From Uliginosibacterium aquaticum (GTDB lineage Bacteria > Pseudomonadota > Gammaproteobacteria > Burkholderiales > Rhodocyclaceae), in the NCBI RefSeq assembly GCF_012972705.2, contig NZ_JABCSC020000001.1:868001-932000 (forward strand): DNA of 64,000 bases, read 5' to 3'. Under the pieces are notes generated by a model, which was not told the DNA's origin, made no database searches, and worked only from the letters and a program-made list of their open reading frames with translations. A program made the position numbers and the translations under genes. This document shows, one piece after another, positions 21,408-29,008 of the stretch (within the stretch, counting starts at the first letter, position 1; every line of letters starts with the position of its first letter).

Positions 21408-24400
21408 TCAGGATGCGGCAGAGGCGCGGCTGGCGACGGTTTCTTCGAGCTGGCGGCGATACTGCGGCCACAGTTTGCGCACGCTGGGCAGTTCGTGCTG
21501 ATCGGCGTTGGCTTCGAGCACCTCGGCCAGCTCGAGCAGGTGTTCATCGCCGGTATAGACCGCGCCGCCGCGGATGCTGTGGAACTGACGCGCCAGGCTG
21601 GTGAAGTCTTCCGCATCCATGGCGCGCTCGATCTCGCTGATGCGTTGCGGCAGCTCGGCATCAAACATGCTGCGCAGGCGGGTGACGAAATCCCCCTTGC
21701 GTGGCGAGGGCGTGTAACTGCCGCCGTGATGAGTGGTGCGGTGCGCTGCGGGCGGCGGCTCGATGCGCTCGATCCATGCAGCAAGCATGGTGTGGAGCTT
21801 GTGTTCGTTGATCGGCTTGGTGAGGAAGTCATCCATGCCGGTGTCCAGGCACTGCTGGCGATCGTCCTCGCTGGCGTTGGCGGTGAGCGCAATGATCGGG
21901 ATGTGTGGTTTGCGTACGCGGAATTCGGGCAGGCCACCGGCGCGGATTGCGCGCGTCGCCTCGATGCCATCCATCTGCGGCATGCGCCCGTCCATGAGGA
22001 CCAGATCGTAATCGCGGCGGGCGAGGGCAGTGATGGCGTCGAAACCATTGGCGACGATATCCACATGGTGGCCCATCTCTTCGAGCAGATCCTGCACGAT
22101 CAGCTGGTTGGTGGGGGAATCCTCGGCGCACAGGATGCGCAGGCGGCGCGCATGCGGGGCCAGCGGCGAGGCTTCTGGTGCTTCGCCGAGCGTGCCTACT
22201 GGCAGGCTCAGCACGAAGCTGAACGAGCTGCCGACGCCGACCTGACTCTGCACCGTAATCTGCCCGCCCATGGCATCCACGAGCTGGCGACAGATCGCGA
22301 GCCCCAGGCCGGTGCCGCCGTAGCGCCGGGTGGTGGAGGCGTCGGCCTGCTGGAATTGCTCGAAGAGGCGTGGTAGTGCCTCGCTCGGGATGCCGATGCC
22401 GGTGTCCTCCACGGCAAAGCGCAGGGTGCACTTGCCGCCAGTGGTGATGAGGTTTTGGACCCGCAAGCAGATTTCGCCCTGTTCGGTGAACTTGAGCGCA
22501 TTGCTGACCAGGTTCATCAGGATCTGGCGCAGGCGCGTGGGGTCGCCGCGCAGCGCGCTGGGCAGGGCCGGATCCAGTTCGATGCGGAAGTACAGGCTGG
22601 CGGCCTGGGCGTGCACCTGGAAGGCCTGCATGGCCTCTTCAAGCGTGGGGCGCAGCGCAAAATCGATGTTTTCCAGGCTCAGCTGGCCGGCCTCGATCTT
22701 CGAGAAGTCGAGGATGTCGTTGATGATGGCCAAGAGGTGCTCGGCATTGGCGAGGCAGATCGAGAGTTTGTCGCGCGCAGTTTCGCTGAGCACTTCGCGG
22801 CGCAGGGCGATCCGCAGCATGCCGATCACGCCCGACAGTGGGGTGCGGATCTCGTGACTCATGCTGGCGAGGAAGATGGACTTGGCTTCCGAGGCCCGCG
22901 CGGCGCGCTCCTCGGCTTCGCGCCAGCTGGTGATGTTGAAGTTGGCGCCGACGATCACTGGGTTGCCCTCGGCATCCAGGCTGCTGCGCTTGGAGATCAG
23001 GCGGTAGCTGTCGCGCCCGGTGAGGGCATGGCGCCGCCGCTCCTCCTTGAGCAACACCTCGCCGGAGAGTACCCGCGCATCTTCTTCGCGCACCAGTTGC
23101 ACATGGGCGGCGTCGCCCGGGAACATCTCGGGGGTGGCGCCGAGCAACTCGCTGGCCGGGCGCTGCTGATCTTCGGCAAAGGCCTCGTTGACCATGATGT
23201 AGCGGCTCTGCGCATCCTTCACATACACCGGCTGCGGAATCACGTCGATGAGGCGCTGAGTGAAGGTCTGCACGCGCTCGCGCAACTCGCGTTCGCGTTC
23301 GAGGGATTGCTGCAGGCTGCGCTCAGCGAGTTTCCAGCGCGTCAGATCGAAGTGCGCACCTACGATCACCGGCTGACCATCGGAGTCGGTCGAGCGCCGT
23401 TTGGAGACGACGCGGAACACCTCCGCCCCGCTCACTGGATGGGTGCTGTGCTGCTCCTTGAAGATCTCGCTGCCGGCCAGTACTTCGGCATCCTCGCGCA
23501 GCGAGGTTTCGCGCGCCTCGAGTTCGCCGGTCAGGTTCAGTGCCGTGCTGCCGAGGATCTCCTCCGGCGGCATCGCACGTTCGCGGGCAAAGGCTTCATT
23601 GACCAGGATGTAACGCCCCGCCGCATCCTTCACGTAGACCGGGTCCGGGATCATGTCGAGAATGCGCTGGATGAAGACTTGGGTGGCGCGGTGGAATGCC
23701 TGTTCGCGCTCCAGCGCAGACTGGCGCTCGCGTTCAGCCTGGCGCCAGGGCGTGATGTCGAAGTTGGCGCCGACGATGACCTTGTGCCCGTCGGTATCCT
23801 CGCAGGCGCGCTTGGAAATCAAGCGGAAGCGCTCGGCACCGGTATCCGGATGGGGCACATGCTCTTCCTTGAACACCGTCTCGCCAGCCAGCACAAGGGC
23901 ATCCTCGGCCTTGACCCGCTCGGCCGTTTCCTCGCTGGCCCAGGCCAGATTCGACAGGATTTCTTCCATGCTGCGTCCCCGCTCGCGCATGAAGCTCTCA
24001 TTGACCAGCAGGTAGTAGCCCTCGACGCTGCGGACATACACCGGAGCCGGGATCACGTCGATCAGGCGCTGGGTGAATTCCTGGGTGCGGCGGCGCAGCT
24101 GGCGCTCGCGTTCTGCCGCCTCTGCCAGCTCGCGCTGGGCCTGGCGCAGCTCGGTGATGTCGATATGCGAGCCGATGATTACTGGGGCACCGGCGCTGTC
24201 TGTGCAACAGCCCTTGGCTACCAGGCGGAAGACTTCCGCGCCGGTATGAGCGTGCGTCTTGTGCTCTTCCTTGCGCAGCGGCATGCCGGCCAGTACCGCC
24301 AGATCCTCTTCCCGCTGCAGGCGGATGGATTCGGTGCGCGCCGCTTCGATGCCATTGCTGCCGAGCAGCGCTTCGCGGCTGCGCCGCTTGTCAAGCACGA

Positions 24401-24689
24401 AGGCTTCATTGACGAGGATGTAGCGGCTATCGGCATCTTTCAGATACACCGGATGCGGGATCACATCCAGGGCGCGCTGGAAGAAGGCCAGTACATCGGC
24501 CTCGCGGCGCTCGGCGCGGCGGATCAGCCACACCGAAATCAGCGCCCCCGGCAGTAGCCAGGCCAGTGCTGCACCGGTAAGCGCCAGCCATAGCTCCGGG
24601 TGAGAAATGCCCAGCAGCACCGTGCCTGCCGTGCCGCATAAAAGCCACAGCAGAAAGAGCAGCCAGCGAAGACCAGGATTCCGATTCAT
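21408..24689 (-). CDS. Hybrid histidine kinase with four PAS units, receiver and Hpt domain
   Basis: 1093 residues from ATG 24689. Two membrane helices (about 8-28, 33-56), PAS units at about 74-179, 210-313, 344-450 and 481-587, HisKA with His about 612 in SHEIRTPLSG, HATPase (RQILMNLVSNALKF, DTGIGI, GGTGLGLAIC), a receiver (LCAEDSPTNQ, LVLMDGRMPQMDG, TKPI) and a C-terminal Hpt with FHSIRGG, whose His can accept phosphate. This is a complete His-Asp-His relay in one chain. ATG 24689 has GGGG upstream; the frame extends to 24737, but a TATAAA box lies inside that extension. It is the first gene of the four-gene PAS array locus and divergent from an HD-GYP gene. No cognate DNA-binding regulator is visible nearby. 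Confidence 0.93.
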   Translation of the reverse strand: MNRNPGLRWLLFLLWLLCGTAGTVLLGISHPELWLALTGAALAWLLPGALISVWLIRRAERREADVLAFFQRALDVIPHPVYLKDADSRYILVNEAFVLDKRRSREALLGSNGIEAARTESIRLQREEDLAVLAGMPLRKEEHKTHAHTGAEVFRLVAKGCCTDSAGAPVIIGSHIDITELRQAQRELAEAAERERQLRRRTQEFTQRLIDVIPAPVYVRSVEGYYLLVNESFMRERGRSMEEILSNLAWASEETAERVKAEDALVLAGETVFKEEHVPHPDTGAERFRLISKRACEDTDGHKVIVGANFDITPWRQAERERQSALEREQAFHRATQVFIQRILDMIPDPVYVKDAAGRYILVNEAFARERAMPPEEILGSTALNLTGELEARETSLREDAEVLAGSEIFKEQHSTHPVSGAEVFRVVSKRRSTDSDGQPVIVGAHFDLTRWKLAERSLQQSLERERELRERVQTFTQRLIDVIPQPVYVKDAQSRYIMVNEAFAEDQQRPASELLGATPEMFPGDAAHVQLVREEDARVLSGEVLLKEERRRHALTGRDSYRLISKRSSLDAEGNPVIVGANFNITSWREAEERAARASEAKSIFLASMSHEIRTPLSGVIGMLRIALRREVLSETARDKLSICLANAEHLLAIINDILDFSKIEAGQLSLENIDFALRPTLEEAMQAFQVHAQAASLYFRIELDPALPSALRGDPTRLRQILMNLVSNALKFTEQGEICLRVQNLITTGGKCTLRFAVEDTGIGIPSEALPRLFEQFQQADASTTRRYGGTGLGLAICRQLVDAMGGQITVQSQVGVGSSFSFVLSLPVGTLGEAPEASPLAPHARRLRILCAEDSPTNQLIVQDLLEEMGHHVDIVANGFDAITALARRDYDLVLMDGRMPQMDGIEATRAIRAGGLPEFRVRKPHIPIIALTANASEDDRQQCLDTGMDDFLTKPINEHKLHTMLAAWIERIEPPPAAHRTTHHGGSYTPSPRKGDFVTRLRSMFDAELPQRISEIERAMDAEDFTSLARQFHSIRGGAVYTGDEHLLELAEVLEANADQHELPSVRKLWPQYRRQLEETVASRASAAS

Positions 24690-24720
24690 CACGCCCCGCA
24701 GTGCATGGATACTTAGTTCA

Positions 24721-24726
24721 TTTATA
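24721..24726 (-). promoter_or_regulatory. Candidate -10 element for the PAS array genes
   Basis: TATAAA on the minus strand, about 32 bases upstream of ATG 24689. No good -35 element is seen at standard spacing, so an activator may be needed. The element also argues against the longer GTG start at 24737. Confidence 0.35.
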
Positions 24727-24847
24727 GTCTGCACCAAAGGGCAGAGGGATCGGGGCTTTCCACGAGCTTGCGACAGCAGATTTCACACATCTTGTCGTAA
24801 GTCTCTCTTGCTATGATCGCGCTGCAGCAAACACGGAGGTGAGGCAT

Positions 24848-25696
24848 ATGCGGGCAAGGCTGGAGCAAGAACTGAGCGGGCTGTTCATTACGGCTGCGAT
24901 GGTGGAGGCGCGGGACCCCTACACCGTGGGCCATGCCTGGCGCGTATCACGTTACGCGCGGCTGCTGGCAGAGGGCAGCGTGCAATCCGAGGAGACCATT
25001 GCGCTCGTGTCGATCGCCGGTTTCCTGCACGACCTGGGCAAGATCGGCATTTCTGATTCAGTGCTGCTGCGCCCGGAGCACCTGATCGAATCCGAATATG
25101 AAGTGGTCAAGGAGCACTCCACCGTTGGCGTGCGCATGCTCGATGGGCACCCGCTCGCCGCCTTCCTCGGCGAGGCTATCCGCCATCACCACGAGCGGCC
25201 AGACGGCAAGGGCTATCCGGATGGTCTGAAGGGCCTCGAAATTCCCCTCTCGGCCCGCATCATCGGCGTTGCGGACGCCTTCGACGCCATGACCAGCACC
25301 CGCCCGTGGCGTCGCCCGCTGACGCTCGAAGCTGCCTTGCAGGTCATCGAGGCCGGGCTAGGCAGCGAGTTCGATGCCGAGTTCGGCGCGCGTTTCGTAT
25401 CGCTGGCCCGAGCCGGCGCGATCAGCCACATCCTCGGCCACTCGGATCTGGGTGTGCCGGTGCAGGAGTGCCCGGCCTGCGGCCCGGTGGTGAATGTGTT
25501 CCGCACTCATCGGGATGGCGACAAGGTGTATTGCCGCCTGTGTGCCAACGAATTCGTGATCAGCCATCCGCAAGGCAAGCTCGCCATCACCGCCACCGGC
25601 AGCAAGGGCCGTCCCTCTGTTGCTGTGCCGGAGCCGGATGCGGAGCTGATCTCCAGACTCGTGCTCGATTGCGTCGCGCATTTACCTCTGCAGTAA
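24848..25696 (+). CDS. HD-GYP domain protein with C-terminal zinc ribbon, probable cyclic-di-GMP phosphodiesterase
   Basis: 282 residues. The HD part is seen as GHAWRVSRYA and FLHDLGKIG, and the GYP part as HHHERPDGKGYP followed by ARIIGVADAFDAMT, so the metal-binding catalytic residues of HD-GYP enzymes are present. The C-terminal part (about 207-232) has two CxxC knuckles, CPAC and CRLC, forming a zinc ribbon that is unusual for the family. There is no receiver or sensor domain. ATG 24848 is eight bases after GGAGG (24835-24839); an overlapping GTG at 24839 is unlikely. It is divergent from the PAS array kinase with a 158-base shared upstream region, so joint function is plausible. Bidirectional terminator downstream. 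Confidence 0.9.
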   Translation: MRARLEQELSGLFITAAMVEARDPYTVGHAWRVSRYARLLAEGSVQSEETIALVSIAGFLHDLGKIGISDSVLLRPEHLIESEYEVVKEHSTVGVRMLDGHPLAAFLGEAIRHHHERPDGKGYPDGLKGLEIPLSARIIGVADAFDAMTSTRPWRRPLTLEAALQVIEAGLGSEFDAEFGARFVSLARAGAISHILGHSDLGVPVQECPACGPVVNVFRTHRDGDKVYCRLCANEFVISHPQGKLAITATGSKGRPSVAVPEPDAELISRLVLDCVAHLPLQ

Positions 25697-25714
25697 GTCT
25701 TGGGTTTTCGAATG

Positions 25715-25747
25715 AAAAAGGGCTGCACATGTGCAGCCCTTTTTTTG
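25715..25747. terminator. Bidirectional terminator between the HD-GYP gene and rluB
   Basis: AAAAAGGGCTGCAC and its complement GTGCAGCCCTTTTT form a near-perfect palindrome around AT, with T runs on both strands. It serves the plus-strand HD-GYP gene and the minus-strand rluB. Confidence 0.92.
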
Positions 25748-25806
25748 ACAGGAATTCAGACCAGCGTCTGAGCGAATGGAAAGCTACAGCGCGGTAGTTA
25801 CATCGA

Positions 25807-27834
25807 TCAGAACTTTTCGTGCTCGCCGAGGTAGCGCCACTGGCCGACGGGGAGTTTGCCGAGCGGGATGCTGCCGATCCGGATGCGCTTGAGGCCCACC
25901 ACTTTCAGGCCGACCAACTCGCACATGCGGCGGATCTGGCGCTTGCGGCCCTCCTGCAGCACGAAGCGCAGCTGATCCTCGTTCTGCCAGCTGACCTTCG
26001 CCGGTTGCAGCTCGACACCATCCAGCTCCAGACCGTGATGCAGCAGGCGCATGCCTTCGGCCGATAGTTCGCCTTCCACGCGCACCAGGTATTCCTTCTC
26101 GACTTCGCTGGTCTCGCCGATCAGCTGCTTGGCGACGCGGCCATCCTGAGTCAGTACCAGCAGGCCGGTGGAGTCGATGTCCAGTCGGCCGGCCGGAGCC
26201 AGCTTGCGGATGATGCGGGATTCGAAACGGCGCCGTGTCGGGTCTTCGGCCCAGTGATTCTCCGGCGTGATCAGCACGGCTGCGGGCTCGTAGCCATCTT
26301 CGGCCTGACCGGAGACATAGCCGATCGGCTTGTTGATCAGCACCGTGATGCGGCGCAGCTGCATTTCTTCGGCGACGGCATTGAGCTCGATGTGCTGGGT
26401 GGGCAGCACTTTGGCGCCCAACTCAGCAATCACTTCGCCATCCACCTTGACCCAGCCGCGCTCGATGTAGTCATCGGCTTCACGGCGCGAACACAGGCCC
26501 AGTTCCGACATCAGCTTGGACAGACGCACGGCGCCCGGCTGATCCACCGGTGCGGCGGCCGGGGCGTTGGCAAAGCGTTCGGGCGGCACCGGCCGGTGGT
26601 AGCGCTCCGGTGCGGGCTCGGGCGCTGTTTCAGCACGGCTGCGACCAAAGCTGGTGCCGCGCGGAGCCGCCGGCATCTGGTCGTCGCCAAACTTCGGCGC
26701 CGGGGCCGGACCGTCGCGATCGAGGTCGCGGCGCGGGCGCTCGCCGTAAGTGCGCGGGGCTTCATCACGACGCGGACGCTCGCTGCCGAAGCTGCGGCCT
26801 TCCGGGCGCGCCTGGGCGCCATCGCGGAAGGCCGGGCGGGCTGCGCGCTCGCCATCGCGGGCAGGGCGCTCAGCGTAAGGGCGGCGCTCATCCGCGGCAC
26901 GGTTGTCCGGGCGGGAGCGTTCGCCGTCACGGAAAGCCGGGCGGGCCGGACGATCACCCTCCCGGAAAGCCGGACGGCGTTCTTCGCGGTGGCCATCACG
27001 TTCGCCGAAGCTGCGGCCTTCGCGCGGGGCTCGCTCGGCATAGGGGCGGCGCTCCTGATCCGGGCTGAAAGCCGGCCGCTCGCCATCACGCGGATAAGCC
27101 GGGCGGCGCTCGTTGCCGCCTTCGAAGGTCGGGCGGCGTGAGCCGTGTTCGCCTTCGGTGCGGGGTTTGGCCGCGCTGCCGAAGCGGCGGTCACCGCCGT
27201 CGTCGCGGAAGCTGCGCTGCGGACGATCGCCTTGCGGGGCGCGCTCACCCTCGCGGGAATAGGCGGGGCGACGCTCGTCGCGGCCTTCCGGGCGCGCTCC
27301 ACGCTCGCCTTCGCGGCGCGGCGGGCGATCCCCCTGCGGGCGGCGCTCATCGAAACCACGCCCGGCGCCACCGCGAAACTCTTCGCGCGGCAGGCGGCCG
27401 TTGAACCCCGTGCGATCTTCCTCACGACGCGGGCCGCTGGGGCGCGGCGTGCGCTCACCGAAAGCGGGCCGGGAGGGGCGGGAATCATCACGGCGCGGGC
27501 GTTCGCCCTCGCGGGAATAGGCCGGGCGGCGTTCGTCAAAACTGCGCGCATCGCGCTGGGGGCGATCACCTGCCGGGCGCGCCGGACGTTCGCCATCGCG
27601 ACGCGGGCGGTCGCCGCGTTCGTTACGGTCTGCATAGGGACGGCGCTCGTCAGAACCACGGCCTTCGCGCGGCGCGCGTTCGCTGCTCTCTTCGCGTGGG
27701 CGGAAGGTGGCGGGCTTGGGCGCGCGTGGCTTGCTGGAGCCGCGTAGCGGGGCGCGGGTGCGGCGCTCGCTGGTGGGCGCATCGCCCGTTTTGGCGGGAA
27801 GGGAGAGTTTGCTGCGTTTGCTGTCTTCAGCCAT
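25807..27834 (-). CDS. rluB: 23S rRNA pseudouridine synthase B with a very long disordered N-terminus
   Basis: 675 residues; typical RluB proteins are about 250-300. The C-terminal part (from about 435) is normal: an S4 RNA-binding domain ([18 protein letters not shown]) and an RsuA/RluB catalytic domain with the active Asp near residue 550 in [17 protein letters not shown], followed by [10 protein letters not shown] and GRKRQIRRM. It should modify U2605 (E. coli numbering) of 23S rRNA. Residues 1 to about 430 are low complexity, rich in Arg, Pro, Asp, Glu and Gly, with many imperfect copies of an [13 protein letters not shown]-type repeat. This part resembles basic RNA-binding tails of some proteobacterial RluB proteins but is exceptionally long. 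Confidence 0.9.
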   Translation of the reverse strand: MAEDSKRSKLSLPAKTGDAPTSERRTRAPLRGSSKPRAPKPATFRPREESSERAPREGRGSDERRPYADRNERGDRPRRDGERPARPAGDRPQRDARSFDERRPAYSREGERPRRDDSRPSRPAFGERTPRPSGPRREEDRTGFNGRLPREEFRGGAGRGFDERRPQGDRPPRREGERGARPEGRDERRPAYSREGERAPQGDRPQRSFRDDGGDRRFGSAAKPRTEGEHGSRRPTFEGGNERRPAYPRDGERPAFSPDQERRPYAERAPREGRSFGERDGHREERRPAFREGDRPARPAFRDGERSRPDNRAADERRPYAERPARDGERAARPAFRDGAQARPEGRSFGSERPRRDEAPRTYGERPRRDLDRDGPAPAPKFGDDQMPAAPRGTSFGRSRAETAPEPAPERYHRPVPPERFANAPAAAPVDQPGAVRLSKLMSELGLCSRREADDYIERGWVKVDGEVIAELGAKVLPTQHIELNAVAEEMQLRRITVLINKPIGYVSGQAEDGYEPAAVLITPENHWAEDPTRRRFESRIIRKLAPAGRLDIDSTGLLVLTQDGRVAKQLIGETSEVEKEYLVRVEGELSAEGMRLLHHGLELDGVELQPAKVSWQNEDQLRFVLQEGRKRQIRRMCELVGLKVVGLKRIRIGSIPLGKLPVGQWRYLGEHEKF
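26560..27770 (-). repeat. Imperfect coding repeats for the Arg/Pro/Asp-rich RluB extension
   Basis: Short repeats encoding [10 protein letters not shown]-, RPAFRDGE- and RRPYAER-like units recur across about 1.2 kb. The biased codons open several long false frames on both strands. Confidence 0.7.
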
Positions 27835-28184
27835 GGTCTTGTTTTTCTTCAGGGTAATTTTTTAAGCGTAGCCCGGCGCGGTGAAGTGCGTCGGTTTTTC
27901 ATTTCAATACGAGAAATGAGAATGGGAGAAATCTTAGAGGCTGTTCCCGATCTTACTGTGAGGCCGCTCATTGATCACTGAGAGGGCTCATGCGCTGCTC
28001 GGAGTCCTCATTTATCAACATAAACTCCGGCTCCTGTGCGTATCGATGCCCTGCTGACGGCCTCTCGCTACAGATCGTGAACAGCTTCTTAGCGAGCGGG
28101 GTAAGGTCGAAACCTGATCCGCAGGCGTACAACGTTAGCTTGCGACGTGCCGAAATCGCCCGGCGCCGCGGATCTATCCCGTTT
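27835..28184. other. Intergenic region between rluB and rsuA
   Basis: 350 bases without a supported gene. Most is occupied by a 152-bp element with inverted ends (27937-28088). The open frame 27968-28315 on the minus strand overlaps rsuA in another frame and is not convincing. No T-run terminator for rsuA was seen. Confidence 0.6.
27937..28088. mobile_element. MITE-like element or deleted IS remnant
   Basis: The left end GAGGCTGTTCCCGATCT (27937-27953) and the inverse of the right end GAAGCTGTTCACGATCT (28088-28072) match at 15 of 17 positions, and a further GAGGCCG box is shared inside both ends. TTA flanks both sides (27934-27936 and 28089-28091) as a possible target duplication, as in IS5/IS1031-type elements. 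There is no transposase gene; the element would be mobilised in trans if at all. The family assignment is inference. Confidence 0.6.
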
Positions 28185-28904
28185 TCAGGGCTGGTAGCCG
28201 AGCAGAGCGAGGTGCTTGGGGCGCAGGTAGCACCAGTCTTCCGGCTCCATCTCGGGGAGGGTGCCGTCTTCCATCGAAAGGCCGCCCACGCCATAGCGGT
28301 GGAGTTTGTCCACATGGTTGCCGGCCGCAGCGATCATGCGTTTCACAAGGTGGTATTTACCGTGGTCGATCACCAGCTCGATCTGCTTCTCGCCGACCTT
28401 GCGCGCTTCGAGTGCGGCGACCGGTTCGGGCTCATCAATCAATTGCACGCCGGCCAGCAGCTGGGCGATTTCTTCGTCGCGTACGGGCTGGTTGGTAATG
28501 GCTCGGTAGCTCTTGGTGACCTGGCGTTTGGCTGAGGAAATGGCGTGGATGAACTGGCCGTCATCCGAGAACAGCAGCAGACCGGTAGTATCCACATCGA
28601 GGCGGCCAACACTCTGTACATCACGTGCTACCAGGGGGTCGGGCAGCAGGTGGTAGATGCTTTCGTTGTGCTTGGGTTTATGCGAACACTCGTAGCCGGC
28701 AGGCTTGTACAGGGCTACGTAGACCTTTTCGCTGTATTCCCATTCCCACTCGGCGATTTCGAACTGGAAGCCTTGCTCCTCGTATTCCGCAAAGGGATCG
28801 GTGGCGACCACGCCGCCGATTTTCACTTCGCCATCGCGCACGAGCTTGCGGCATTCCTTGCGCGAGCCGAAGCCCTGAGATTGGAGAATTCTGTCGAGTT
28901 GCAT
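28185..28904 (-). CDS. rsuA: 16S rRNA pseudouridine(516) synthase
   Basis: 239 residues from ATG 28904 (MQLDRILQSQGFGSRK), which gives a family-typical N-terminus; the open frame runs on to 28961 but without S4 similarity. The S4 domain (1-60) is followed by the catalytic domain with VGRLDVDTTGLLLFSDDGQF, containing the nucleophilic Asp near residue 105, and by TKSYRAI and a HLVKRM element. It isomerises U516 in 16S rRNA. It stands alone between a MITE-like element and cti, with no obvious Shine-Dalgarno sequence. Confidence 0.9.
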   Translation of the reverse strand: MQLDRILQSQGFGSRKECRKLVRDGEVKIGGVVATDPFAEYEEQGFQFEIAEWEWEYSEKVYVALYKPAGYECSHKPKHNESIYHLLPDPLVARDVQSVGRLDVDTTGLLLFSDDGQFIHAISSAKRQVTKSYRAITNQPVRDEEIAQLLAGVQLIDEPEPVAALEARKVGEKQIELVIDHGKYHLVKRMIAAAGNHVDKLHRYGVGGLSMEDGTLPEMEPEDWCYLRPKHLALLGYQP

Positions 28905-28956
28905 CACGGCGGGGAAGGGTAGAGCGGAGAAAGGGCCGCGATTATCGCATTTTGAG

Positions 28957-28991
28957 GCCACTTGTTGCGCAAAATTTGCGCAACAAGTGGC
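28957..28991. repeat. Perfect 35-base palindrome containing two TTGCGCAA boxes
   Basis: GCCACTTGTTGCGCAAA (28957-28973), central A, TTTGCGCAACAAGTGGC (28975-28991): 17 of 17 bases pair. Inside are two copies of the self-complementary octamer TTGCGCAA (28965-28972 and 28976-28983), 11 bases apart start to start. It lies between the cti stop and the rsuA start on the minus strand. No T run follows, so it is either an operator-like site or an rRNA-modification-gene leader hairpin. Confidence 0.6.
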
Positions 28992-29008
28992 GTGTGACTT
29001 GCGAAGGA

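Noticed and set aside
26254-27747. Long plus-strand frames (295 and 200 codons) and a 423-codon minus frame over the rluB tail
   Set aside because: Repetitive Arg/Pro/Glu codons read out of frame as Ala-rich sequence. The real frame joins the S4 and catalytic domains.
27968-28315. 115-codon minus-strand frame over the MITE-like element
   Set aside because: It runs out of frame through rsuA and has no similarity to a transposase that I can recognise.
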